From Deltaproteobacteria bacterium (GTDB taxonomy: Bacteria; Desulfobacterota; Syntrophorhabdia; Syntrophorhabdales; Syntrophorhabdaceae), in NCBI GenBank assembly GCA_029777945.1, contig JAKORG010000007.1:1-46846 (forward strand): a stretch of 46,846 nucleotides of DNA, in the 5' to 3' direction. Each line of letters begins with the position of its first letter. Within the stretch, counting starts at the first letter, position 1. Shown here piece after piece: positions 16,768 through 25,234 of the stretch. The position numbers and the translations under genes were made by a program. The notes beneath the pieces are model-generated. The model was not told where the DNA came from, made no database searches, and saw nothing but the letters and a program-made list of their open reading frames with translations.

Positions 16768-17379
16768 ATGAAAATAAATAGGGCTATAATCAGCGTATCA
16801 GACAAGACAGGTCTTTCTGACTTTGCTTATTTTCTTAAAAAATACAATGTGGAAATCATATCAACAGGAGGGACGAAAAAATATCTCGATTCAATAGGTA
16901 TTGAAACAAAGAAAATAAGCAGTTATACAGGATTTCCTGAAATAATGGACGGAAGGGTCAAGACCCTTCATCCAAAGGTTCACGGTGGTATTTTGAATAT
17001 AAGGGATAACAAAGAGCACCAAAAGGCCGTAGAAGAGCACGGTATAAAACACATTGATATGATTGTTGTGAATCTTTATCCTTTTAAAGAAGTCGTGAAC
17101 AGAGGTTGCACATTTGAAGAGGCAATAGAAAATATAGATATAGGCGGACCATCAATGATAAGGGCCGGGGCAAAGAATTTTAAATACGTGACAGTTATTA
17201 CTGACCCGAATGATTATAGTGAAGTTATGGAGGTTATGAAGGCAAACAATGGGGCTACTACAGAACATCTGAGATTTAAGCTTGCTAAAAAGGTTTTCCA
17301 TCTAACATACGATTACGACAAAGCCATATTTGATTACCTTTCAGGGGTAACCCAGGTTAATGATTATTTTATAGATTGA
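16768..17379 (+). CDS. purH: IMP cyclohydrolase, stand-alone PurH N-terminal domain
   Basis: The last step of purine synthesis: closes FAICAR to IMP. The 203 residues match only the N-terminal MGS-like half of Pur[57 protein letters not shown], and [16 protein letters not shown]. The AICAR formyltransferase half (about 300 residues) is absent and its frame does not continue, since purD starts 10 bases after the stop. The transformylase must then be coded elsewhere. Start follows TTAGGAGGATGC. It works in the same pathway as purD. Confidence 0.93.
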   Translation: MKINRAIISVSDKTGLSDFAYFLKKYNVEIISTGGTKKYLDSIGIETKKISSYTGFPEIMDGRVKTLHPKVHGGILNIRDNKEHQKAVEEHGIKHIDMIVVNLYPFKEVVNRGCTFEEAIENIDIGGPSMIRAGAKNFKYVTVITDPNDYSEVMEVMKANNGATTEHLRFKLAKKVFHLTYDYDKAIFDYLSGVTQVNDYFID

Positions 17380-17389
17380 GGTGTGGCAT

Positions 17390-18673
17390 ATGAATGTTCT
17401 CGTAATAGGAAGCGGAGGAAGAGAACACGCTATCGTTTGGAAGCTATCTCAATCAAAAGATATAAAGGATATATACTGCATTCCAGGAAATGGAGGGATT
17501 GAGGATTTAGCGGCATGTCGTGACATAAAAGTCAATAATTTTGAAGAATTAATTTCTTTTTCAAAGAAAAACAGGATAGAGCTTGTAGTCGTAGGGCCTG
17601 AAAATCCCCTTGCTGACGGTATTGTAGATGCCTTTACAGATGCAAAAATACCCATCTTTGGACCTACTAAAAAAGCGGCGCAGATAGAATCGAGTAAGAT
17701 CTTTGCAAAAGAACTTATGAAAAAATATGGGGTTCCTACAGCAGGATTTAAAACATTTTTTAATTATGAAGAGGGAAAAGCATTTTTAAACCACATAAAT
17801 CCACCCTATGTGATTAAAGCAGATGGTCTGTGTGCTGGTAAAGGTGCTTATGTGGTTCGCAACAATGACAATGGCCTCGAAATCTTAAAACAACTCATGA
17901 TGGAACTCATTCACGGAGATGCTGGAAAAAGGATAATTATAGAAGATTTTTTACCTGGTATAGAGGCATCTTATCTATCCTTTACAGACGGTTTTACAAC
18001 ATTACCTATGATTCCATCCCAAGACCATAAGCCACTCCTTGATGATGACAGAGGACCCAATACAGGGGGTATGGGTGCGTATACACCAATACCCTTTGTT
18101 GATAACTCAATGGCAAGGTTTATAGATAAGGAAATAATGGATAAAACAATCCATGCCTTAGAAAAAGAAGGTGCTTTATACAAAGGTGTGTTGTATGCCG
18201 GTCTCATGCTTTTAGATAATAAACCCTATGTTATAGAATTTAATGCAAGGTTTGGGGACCCGGAAACACAACCTATTCTTTTTAAAATGAAAAGTGATAT
18301 GCTTCCCATATTAAAGGCATGTATTGACGGTAACCTTAAAAACATCAAAGAAATAGAATGGAAAGAGGGGGTATCTGTCTGCGTTGTCCTTGCCTCGAGG
18401 GGATATCCTGACAAACCTGAAAAAGGTTATGTTATAAAAGGCCTTGAAGACCTCAAAGATAGAAAAGATGTGATGGTCTTTCACGCTGGCACAAGAAAGG
18501 AATCTGGCAAATATTACACCTCTGGAGGTAGGGTTTTAGGCGTAACGGTTATGGGAGACGATTATAAAGATGCCATAAAAAAGGCCTACGAAGCAGTAAG
18601 TTGTATAGAGTTTGAGGGCATGCAGTATAGAAAGGATATAGGGGCAAAGGCATTAAAATTAATTTATGGATAG
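17390..18673 (+). CDS. purD: Phosphoribosylamine-glycine ligase PurD
   Basis: A 427-aa ATP-grasp enzyme that joins glycine to phosphoribosylamine in purine synthesis. Seen: VLVIGSGGREHAIVWKLSQS, the VGPENPLADGIVD loop, ATP-grasp run VIKADGLCAGKGAYV, and GPNTGGMGAYTP, then EFNARFGDPETQPIL with metal ligands. ATG 17390 is preferred over GTG 17381 because GAGGTG lies seven bases before it. Ten-base gap to purH. Confidence 0.96.
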   Translation: MNVLVIGSGGREHAIVWKLSQSKDIKDIYCIPGNGGIEDLAACRDIKVNNFEELISFSKKNRIELVVVGPENPLADGIVDAFTDAKIPIFGPTKKAAQIESSKIFAKELMKKYGVPTAGFKTFFNYEEGKAFLNHINPPYVIKADGLCAGKGAYVVRNNDNGLEILKQLMMELIHGDAGKRIIIEDFLPGIEASYLSFTDGFTTLPMIPSQDHKPLLDDDRGPNTGGMGAYTPIPFVDNSMARFIDKEIMDKTIHALEKEGALYKGVLYAGLMLLDNKPYVIEFNARFGDPETQPILFKMKSDMLPILKACIDGNLKNIKEIEWKEGVSVCVVLASRGYPDKPEKGYVIKGLEDLKDRKDVMVFHAGTRKESGKYYTSGGRVLGVTVMGDDYKDAIKKAYEAVSCIEFEGMQYRKDIGAKALKLIYG

Positions 18674-18712
18674 AAACAAAAAATTAAATATTAAAAATTT
18701 GCAGGAGGTATG

Positions 18713-19777
18713 ATGGGTAGAACATATAAAATCGCAACAATTCCAGGAGACGGGACAGGTCCTGAAGTACTTGCAGAAGGCATAAAAGTAATTGATGCAG
18801 TCTCAAAAAAATTCGGATTTACCCTTAATTACACAACATACGATTTGGGTGGTGAAAGATATCTAAAAACTGGTGAGGTGCTACCTGATTCAACGCTGGA
18901 AGAGCTAAAGACCTATGATGCTATTTATCTCGGTGCCATAGGCCACCCTGATGTAAAACCTGGTATTCTGGAAAAGGGTATATTGCTCAAGATAAGGTTT
19001 GAACTAGACCAGTATATAAATTTAAGACCTGTCAAGCTATACGAAGGCGTTGAAACACCCCTTAAAAATAAAGGACCAGAAGAAATAGATTTTGTAGTAA
19101 TAAGGGAAAACACAGAAGGATTATATACAGGTGCAGGAGGATTCCTAAAAAAAGGCACAATCGATGAGGTTGCCATTCAGGAATCTATAAATACGAGGAA
19201 GGGTGTTGAAAGGTGTATCCGTTTTGCCTTTGAGTTTACAAGAAAAAGAAACAAACAGAAAAAACTTACCCTCTGTGCCAAGACAAATGTCCTAACCTAT
19301 GCATCTGATTTGTGGGCAAGGACATTTTATGAGGTTGCAAAGGAATACCCAGATATAAAGACAGATTATGCCCATGTGGATGCTACGTGTATGTGGATGG
19401 TGAAAAACCCAGAATGGTTCGATGTGATCGTTACAGATAACCTTTTCGGCGATATTATCACAGACCTCGGGGCTATAATACAGGGTGGACTGGGAATAGC
19501 AGCAGGAGGTAATCTAAATCCAGAAGGTGTCTCCATGTTTGAACCTATGGGCGGTTCAGCCCCTAAGTATACAGGAAAAAATGTAATTAACCCCCTTGCA
19601 GCCATTATGGCAGGGGCAATGATGCTTGAGTTTATAGGTGAAAAAGATGCTGCCATAGAAATAGAGAATGCGGTTAAAAAGGCATTGAAAAAAGATATAA
19701 AATCCCTTGACGCAGGGAAAATGGGTATGGGCACAAAAGAGGTAGGGGATTTAATAGTAAGGTATATAGAAGAATAA
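18713..19777 (+). CDS. leuB: Isopropylmalate/isocitrate dehydrogenase family protein, probably LeuB
   Basis: A 354-aa beta-decarboxylating dehydrogenase that uses NAD(P) and Mg. Seen: ATIPGDGTGPEVLAEGIKV, YLGAIGHPDVKPG, YINLRPVKLYEGV, VIRENTEGLYTGAGG, metal aspartates in VIVTDNLFGDIITDLGAI, and FEPMGGSAPKYTGKN. The Arg pattern and the ATP-free context suit 3-isopropylmalate dehydrogenase of leucine synthesis. Related homoisocitrate or tartrate enzymes cannot be excluded. No leuCD is adjacent. Two ATGs lie side by side; AGGAGG favours 18713. Confidence 0.8.
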   Translation: MGRTYKIATIPGDGTGPEVLAEGIKVIDAVSKKFGFTLNYTTYDLGGERYLKTGEVLPDSTLEELKTYDAIYLGAIGHPDVKPGILEKGILLKIRFELDQYINLRPVKLYEGVETPLKNKGPEEIDFVVIRENTEGLYTGAGGFLKKGTIDEVAIQESINTRKGVERCIRFAFEFTRKRNKQKKLTLCAKTNVLTYASDLWARTFYEVAKEYPDIKTDYAHVDATCMWMVKNPEWFDVIVTDNLFGDIITDLGAIIQGGLGIAAGGNLNPEGVSMFEPMGGSAPKYTGKNVINPLAAIMAGAMMLEFIGEKDAAIEIENAVKKALKKDIKSLDAGKMGMGTKEVGDLIVRYIEE

Positions 19778-19856
19778 AACGGTCTTTTTATTAAAATCAA
19801 TAAGATATGGAATGGAGATCGTGAAATAACTATTCGATTTTGTAAAGCCTTCTGTA

Positions 19857-19885
19857 TTGACTTTATTAAAATTGGATATTAAATT
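19857..19885 (+). promoter_or_regulatory. Putative promoter of the NEW3-ABC exporter unit
   Basis: TTGACT (19857-19862), 17-base spacer, TAAATT (19880-19885). The chosen ATG is 67 bases downstream at 19953, with AGAGG before it. Confidence 0.4.
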
Positions 19886-19952
19886 TTATTTAAAAAAATA
19901 TAATTTCAATTTTTTACAAAGCAAAGACATTAAAATAAAAAGAGGTTGGAAA

Positions 19953-21176
19953 ATGGCTGGAACAAAAAAAGGTAGGAACACTTTTGTAATTTTTTTAATC
20001 ATGTTTTTATCTTATCTTCTTCTGTGTACCAGTGCTTTAGCAAACAACAAGAAGAAATTTGAAGGTTACGAACAGAGACCTGAAAGGTCCATCTCTATGG
20101 CACTTGAATATCCAGGGTTAGAGATTCCACAAGGTCAGACCGTCAACATGAACTTAATATTTCACAACGCAGGTAAAAAAACAGAGAGCCTTAAGGTCTG
20201 GGTATCTTCAAAACCAGAGGGCTGGCGGGTTCGCCTAAAAAGTGACCTCTATACTGTAACCGGTATAACAGTGCCATGGGGCGAGGATAAGACGATTACC
20301 TTTGAGGCAGAACCTGGAAAAAATGTCGCACCCGGTGACTATAATTTTGTCATTGAGGCAAAGACTGATGACGAACAGTTTAAGATGAAAGAGTCGCTTT
20401 TTATTAAGGTAAAAGAGCCTGATAAAGCCTCTAAAGGGATAAGGTTATCTGCATCATACCCTGTGCTTCAAGGACCTTCTGATTCTAAATTCGAATTTTC
20501 CATTGAAGCAGAAAGCAAACTCGATAGAGACGCAGTATTTAACCTCTCTGCCCAGGTGCCGGAAGGGTGGGAGGTGAATTTTAAACCTGCCTATGAGCAA
20601 AAGACAATCTCGAGTTTAAAGTTAAGGGCAAACCAGAGCCAGAATATATCTGTTGAACTAACACCTGTAAAGGACGCAAAGGCAGGTCGTTATCCCATTG
20701 TTATTCGGGCAAGCTCAGGCGAGGCAAAGGCAGAGATAATGCTCACATGCATACTCACAGGAACCTATGCCATCGATGCAGGGACTCCCACAGGTCTTCT
20801 AAGCGTTGATGTAAGACAGGGGAAAAAATCCATTGTTTCTATCTTTATCAAAAATACAGGCAGCGCACCCATACAAAATATAAAATTTTTGTCCTTCAAA
20901 CCGGAAAACTAGAAGGTTGAGTTTAATCCAGATTCTATTCAGTCCCTTGAACCAAAAGAGGTTAAACAGGTAGAGGTTTCAATTATACCCTATGAAGAGG
21001 CCTTTGTAGGAGATTATTCTGTTGGAATAGGTATCCAATCAGAGAAGGTTTCCAAAAATCTCGAATTCAGGGTATCTGTTAAGGCATCGGCAGTGTGGGG
21101 CTGGATAGGTGTCGGTATAATAATAATTGTCATTGTAGGGCTTATGCTTCTTTTCCGCTGGATAGGACGCAGGTAA
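19953..21176 (+). CDS. NEW3-domain membrane-anchored protein, interrupted by amber codon 320
   Basis: Signal peptide (hydrophobic residues about 11-30), then extracytoplasmic NEW3 (alpha-galactosidase-associated, Ig-like) domains, then a C-terminal membrane helix (WGWIGVGIIIIVIVGLMLLF) and basic tail. Each domain has the core PEGW.V: KPEGWRVRL and VPEGWEVNF. In the third copy the sequence is KPEN-TAG-KVEFNPD, the stop (20910-20912) exactly where Trp is expected, so TGG has become TAG. The frame goes on for 87 codons to TAA at 21174. The protein probably is, or was, one 407-aa chain. It overlaps the ATPase start (TAATG). Such NEW3-ATPase-permease sets occur widely; cargo unknown. Confidence 0.75.
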
Positions 21177-21937
21177 TGGTTGTGGAAGAAAAAGCAATTA
21201 TAGAAACAGAGAACTTAACAAAGGTTTACAAAGGCCAGGTTGCCGTTGACCACGTTACTTTTAAGGTATTTGAAGGCGAGGTATTTGGTTTTTTAGGTCC
21301 AAATGGCGCAGGCAAAACTACACTGATATTGATGCTTCTTGGACTTACAGAACCCACAGAAGGGATGGCAAGGGTTTTAGGGGTTGACCCTGTAAGGGAA
21401 GCGATCAAGGTTAAAGGCTTGATAGGCTATATGCCTGAAAATATGGGATTTTATAATGACCTCGACGCAATACAGATGCTTAAATTCATGGCAGATTTAA
21501 ACGGACTACCAAGGCATATAGCAGATGAAAGAATAGAGAAGGCTCTATATACAGTGGGTCTTGAGAATGAAGCAAAAAAAAAGATAGGTGCATATTCAAG
21601 GGGAATGAGACAGAGGCTCGGCCTTGCTGAACTTATTGTCAAAGAACCAAAGGTTGCCTTTCTCGATGAACCGACCCTTGGCCTTGATCCCGATGCAACG
21701 AATAAGATGATTGAGCTCATAGAAAACCTCTCAAAGGAACAGAGGATGACCATAATCTTATGTTCCCATTTTTTAGAGATGGTGCAAAAATTATGTAGCA
21801 GAATGAGGATTATTATAAAGGGAAAAATGGTGGCCCAAGGGACAATGGAAACCCTTGCAAAGGAAAAATTCGGCGTAGATTCAGAAGAATATACCCTTGA
21901 AGAAATCTACATGAAGTATTTTCAGGAGGAGGCATGA
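21176..21937 (+). CDS. ABC transporter ATP-binding protein (ABC-2 type exporter)
   Basis: A 253-aa ATPase. Walker A FLGPNGAGKTTLIL, signature YSRGMRQRLGLAELI, Walker B KVAFLDEPTLGLDPD and H-loop CSHFLEM are all present. The start MVVEEKAIIETENLTKVYKG at 21176 is used because the TAATG overlap couples it to the NEW3 gene; longer frames run back into that gene. It energises the permease downstream, one base away. NosF/CcmA-type exporters are the closest group. Confidence 0.92.
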   Translation: MVVEEKAIIETENLTKVYKGQVAVDHVTFKVFEGEVFGFLGPNGAGKTTLILMLLGLTEPTEGMARVLGVDPVREAIKVKGLIGYMPENMGFYNDLDAIQMLKFMADLNGLPRHIADERIEKALYTVGLENEAKKKIGAYSRGMRQRLGLAELIVKEPKVAFLDEPTLGLDPDATNKMIELIENLSKEQRMTIILCSHFLEMVQKLCSRMRIIIKGKMVAQGTMETLAKEKFGVDSEEYTLEEIYMKYFQEEA

Positions 21938-21938
21938 G

Positions 21939-22895
21939 ATGCACGGCCTTAAGGTAATATTCAAAAAAGAGCTTGCCGACCATTTCAGTAGCTACAGATT
22001 TCTCATACTCTTCTCCTTAATATGCATGGTAAGCCTTATCATTGCATATATGGTGAGCATGACCATAAAAAACGAGATGAAAGACATAGCAAAGCCCCAG
22101 TTTGTATTTCTCATGCTCTTTATATCCCAGGGAGGATTATTCTCTTTTGTGCAATTTGTTGCATTTTTTGGGCCTCTCATAGGGCTTATTATGGGCTTTG
22201 ATTTGATAAACAGGGAAAGAAATGAAGGGACTTTAAGCAGAATCCTGGCGCAACCCATTTACCGTGATGCTGTAATAAACGGCAAATTCCTTGCAGGTGT
22301 TGTGACAATATCTATTATGATAGCCTCTATTGTCCTTGTAATAACAGGCCTCGGCCTGATATTGATGGGCGTTGTTCCAGGTATCGATGAGATATTGAGG
22401 ATCCTTGTTTACATGATTATAAGTATCGTTTATATTTCTTTCTGGCTTGGGGTAGCAATACTTTTTTCCATAATATTTAGAAGCGTAACCACTTCTGCCT
22501 TAGCTGGTCTTGCTGTGTGGATATTCTTTTCCTTTTTTGTTTCTTTAGGCGCCAATATAGTTGCAAAGGCATTTGTGCCCGATGCAGGACCCGATAACCT
22601 CGAAGCCCTATTAAAACAGATTACTATACAAAGGGCCATATCTCTATCGTCGCCCATTATCCTTTATTCGGATGCAACGGCCACAATTGTTGATCCTACA
22701 AAAAAAACGACCCGTTCTTTTGTCTTTGTAGGGCCTTTTGAAAAGCTATCCAGTGAAAGATTTTCCGGTCCCTTATCATTACACCAGAGCCTTCTTATTG
22801 TTCTGCCCTATATAATCACGCTCATTGCGATCACTGCCATTTGTTTTGCCATTTCATATATAGTCTTTATGCGTCAGGAGATAAGATCGGCTTAA
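21939..22895 (+). CDS. ABC-2 type permease
   Basis: A 318-aa inner-membrane protein with about six helices: one after an N-terminal cytosolic FKKELADHFSSYRF, then GLIMGFDLINRERNEGTLSR, the coupling region typical of NosY/ABC-2 permeases. There is a large exported loop between helices 5 and 6 (around 200-270). It starts one base after the ATPase stop with AGGAGG upstream. With the NEW3 protein and ATPase it forms a three-gene exporter unit. Substrate unknown. The 24-base gap to the convergent pgi has no hairpin. Confidence 0.9.
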   Translation: MHGLKVIFKKELADHFSSYRFLILFSLICMVSLIIAYMVSMTIKNEMKDIAKPQFVFLMLFISQGGLFSFVQFVAFFGPLIGLIMGFDLINRERNEGTLSRILAQPIYRDAVINGKFLAGVVTISIMIASIVLVITGLGLILMGVVPGIDEILRILVYMIISIVYISFWLGVAILFSIIFRSVTTSALAGLAVWIFFSFFVSLGANIVAKAFVPDAGPDNLEALLKQITIQRAISLSSPIILYSDATATIVDPTKKTTRSFVFVGPFEKLSSERFSGPLSLHQSLLIVLPYIITLIAITAICFAISYIVFMRQEIRSA

Positions 22896-22919
22896 AATAC
22901 ATTTTGTTAAGTTATTGAT

Positions 22920-24278
22920 TTAAAATTCTATTATAGACCTCTTTTTTGTCAATTCTTGCTCTATGACTTGCCTTTTTTCTTCAAGACCTTTTTTGCCCAT
23001 GATTGCCTTTGTATAGATTTTACCGAGTTCTACGGCAGGCTGGTCAAAGGCATTTATTCCATAAAGAAAACCCATAAAGGCTATAACCATTTCATATAAA
23101 AAAATCAATGCACCTATATTGAAGGGGTTTATCTCATCTAATGTAATCGTAATGTTCGGTGTCTTTGCATCTGTGAGAGAACGCCTCGTGCCCAAAAATT
23201 CGGCACGGAATAACTCCTTCATATCTTTACCAGCAAGGTAGTCCAGTTCTTCTATGTAAGGAATACTTTCAGGTATATATTGACTTTCGTTTACACAATA
23301 CAAAAAGGTAATAAATTTATCCTTTGGACCGTCTATATATAACTGCAATTGGGAATGCTGGTCTGTCACCCCTATGGACTTTAAAGGTGTAGGTCCCCTA
23401 CCCTTTTTACCGAGACTTTCTGCCTCAAGCTGTCGAAACCAGTCTGCAAAGGCATTTAACCTTTCACAGTAAGGCATCACAACGTGTATCGGCTTTCCTT
23501 TATTATCCATAGCATAAAGAATGGATGCAATGATTACGGCAAGATTTTTTTTGTAATCTGCATTTTCTATGTGCTCTGACATACCCTTTGCACCACTTAA
23601 TATCTCCTCTACGTCAATCCCCATAAACCATGCAGGAAACATGCCAACAGGTGTCAGCACAGAAAATCTGCCTCCTATCCCTTCTGGCACAGGCAAAGAA
23701 AGATAACCCTCTTTTTTTACTATTTCCCTTAACATCCCCTTATTTTTGTCAGTAATAATTACAATCCTTTTTTTATAATCCTTTCCATGAGTTAGGATGT
23801 CCTTAAAGACCATAAATTGGGACATAGTTTCTGGTGTCTCACCGGATTTGCTTATAGCAACCAAAAGTGTCTCTTCATTCTCCTTTTTGACGAGTTCTGC
23901 TACCCTTTTTATCCTGTGTAGGTCTATATTATCGAGGATGAAATACCTTGGTGCATTGCCCCTCTTATCACTTTCTATATTATGTAAGGGGTCTAAAAGG
24001 GCATGGAATATGGTTTCAGTCCCAAGGGAAGAACCGCCTATTCCCAGCAATATCAGGTTTTTTATATTTAAACCTTTAAGGTTTTCCCCGACTTTATATA
24101 CATCGTTTAAATGGGAGCGAAGTAAACCAAAATCCATAAAAGGATACGGTGTGTTATATACGGTTTTCTTAAATTCCTTTATCTTTGCGGCAATATTCAA
24201 AAGTAACGCCCTGTCTATTCCTTCATCACCTATGGTTTTTGACAAAACATTTGTAATATCCAGCGTTATATGTTTCAT
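22920..24278 (-). CDS. pgi: Glucose-6-phosphate isomerase
   Basis: A 452-aa glycolysis/gluconeogenesis enzyme that interconverts glucose-6-phosphate and fructose-6-phosphate. SIS-domain motifs: GIGGSSLGTE, ISKSGETPETMSQ, GGRFSVLTPVG and LGKKGRGPTPL, with the C-terminal QPAVELGK. Length corresponds to the shorter bacterial Pgi. It starts by a TAATG overlap with accA, the last gene of the guaB-guaA-dnaE-accA-pgi run. Confidence 0.95.
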   Translation of the reverse strand: MKHITLDITNVLSKTIGDEGIDRALLLNIAAKIKEFKKTVYNTPYPFMDFGLLRSHLNDVYKVGENLKGLNIKNLILLGIGGSSLGTETIFHALLDPLHNIESDKRGNAPRYFILDNIDLHRIKRVAELVKKENEETLLVAISKSGETPETMSQFMVFKDILTHGKDYKKRIVIITDKNKGMLREIVKKEGYLSLPVPEGIGGRFSVLTPVGMFPAWFMGIDVEEILSGAKGMSEHIENADYKKNLAVIIASILYAMDNKGKPIHVVMPYCERLNAFADWFRQLEAESLGKKGRGPTPLKSIGVTDQHSQLQLYIDGPKDKFITFLYCVNESQYIPESIPYIEELDYLAGKDMKELFRAEFLGTRRSLTDAKTPNITITLDEINPFNIGALIFLYEMVIAFMGFLYGINAFDQPAVELGKIYTKAIMGKKGLEEKRQVIEQELTKKRSIIEF

Positions 24279-25234
24279 TATCTCTCCTCAAATACCCCCA
24301 TCCTTCTAAATTTTTCGTATCTCATGAGTCTTAATTCATCGCCGCTCTTATTTTCCAGATTTTTGAGACACTTAAGAAGAACTGGTTTTAGATTATTGAA
24401 CGTCTCCTGCCAGTTTCTGTGAGCCCCACCAAAGGGTTCCTTTATGACCTCGTCGATTACCTTTAATAAATAAAGGTCATGGGCAGTGGGCTTTAATGCC
24501 TTAGCTGCAAGGGGTGCCTTTGAACCATCTCTCCAGAGTATGGCTGCACAACCCTCAGGTGATATAACAGAATAAGTAGCATTCTCAAGCATAAGTATGA
24601 CATTTCCCACACCGATGGCAAGGACACCTCCACTACCCCCTTCTCCTATCACAACTGTTATAACAGGAACCGTTAAGGTAAACATGAATTCTATACTCGA
24701 CGCAATTGCTTCTGCCTGACCCCTTTCCTCTGCGCCTATCCCTGGGAATGCACCTGGTGTATCAATAAATGTTATGATAGGTTTACCCCATCTGTTTGCT
24801 AAATCCATTATCCTTACTGCCTTTCTATATCCCTCTGGATGGGACATTCCAAAATTTCTGTAAGCCATTTCACGGACATCCTTTCCTTTCTGATGACCCA
24901 CAACGGCTACACTTTTTCCTTCAAAGCTGGCGAAACCAGCCACTACTGCTGGGTCGTCTTTGAATTTTCTATCACCTTTAAACTCAACAAAATCTGTAAA
25001 TAAATTTTCTATGTAATCAAGGGTATGTGGTCTATTTAGATGCCTTGATAACTGGGATCTCTGCCAGTTTGAAAGCTCTCCGTATATCTCCTTTTCTATC
25101 TTTGCGATTTTTCTCTTTATTGACTGCACCTCTTTGTTGTATCGTGGGTCATCGAGACTATAAAATTTTTTAATTTCGTTCAATCGTCTTTCATAAGGTT
25201 CAAGTCTTTTTTCAAAATCAAGATAGTATCTCAT
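24278..25234 (-). CDS. accA: Acetyl-CoA carboxylase carboxyltransferase subunit alpha
   Basis: A 318-aa subunit that, with AccD, moves the carboxyl group from biotin to acetyl-CoA, the first step of fatty-acid synthesis. Seen: YYLDFEKRLEPYERRLNEIK at the start, then LNRPHTLDYIENLF, RKFKDDPAVVAG, IITFIDTPGAFPGIGAEERGQ, and VITVVIGEGGSGGVLAIGV. I choose ATG 25234; a longer frame would start within dnaE's end. The 17-base overlap with dnaE is a common arrangement. accD is not in the window. Confidence 0.95.
   Translation of the reverse strand: MRYYLDFEKRLEPYERRLNEIKKFYSLDDPRYNKEVQSIKRKIAKIEKEIYGELSNWQRSQLSRHLNRPHTLDYIENLFTDFVEFKGDRKFKDDPAVVAGFASFEGKSVAVVGHQKGKDVREMAYRNFGMSHPEGYRKAVRIMDLANRWGKPIITFIDTPGAFPGIGAEERGQAEAIASSIEFMFTLTVPVITVVIGEGGSGGVLAIGVGNVILMLENATYSVISPEGCAAILWRDGSKAPLAAKALKPTAHDLYLLKVIDEVIKEPFGGAHRNWQETFNNLKPVLLKCLKNLENKSGDELRLMRYEKFRRMGVFEER

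Noticed and set aside
19953-21176. TAG as pyrrolysine in the NEW3-domain protein
   Set aside because: The position is Trp in two sister repeats of the same protein, so TGG-to-TAG is simpler; no pyl genes are seen in the window.
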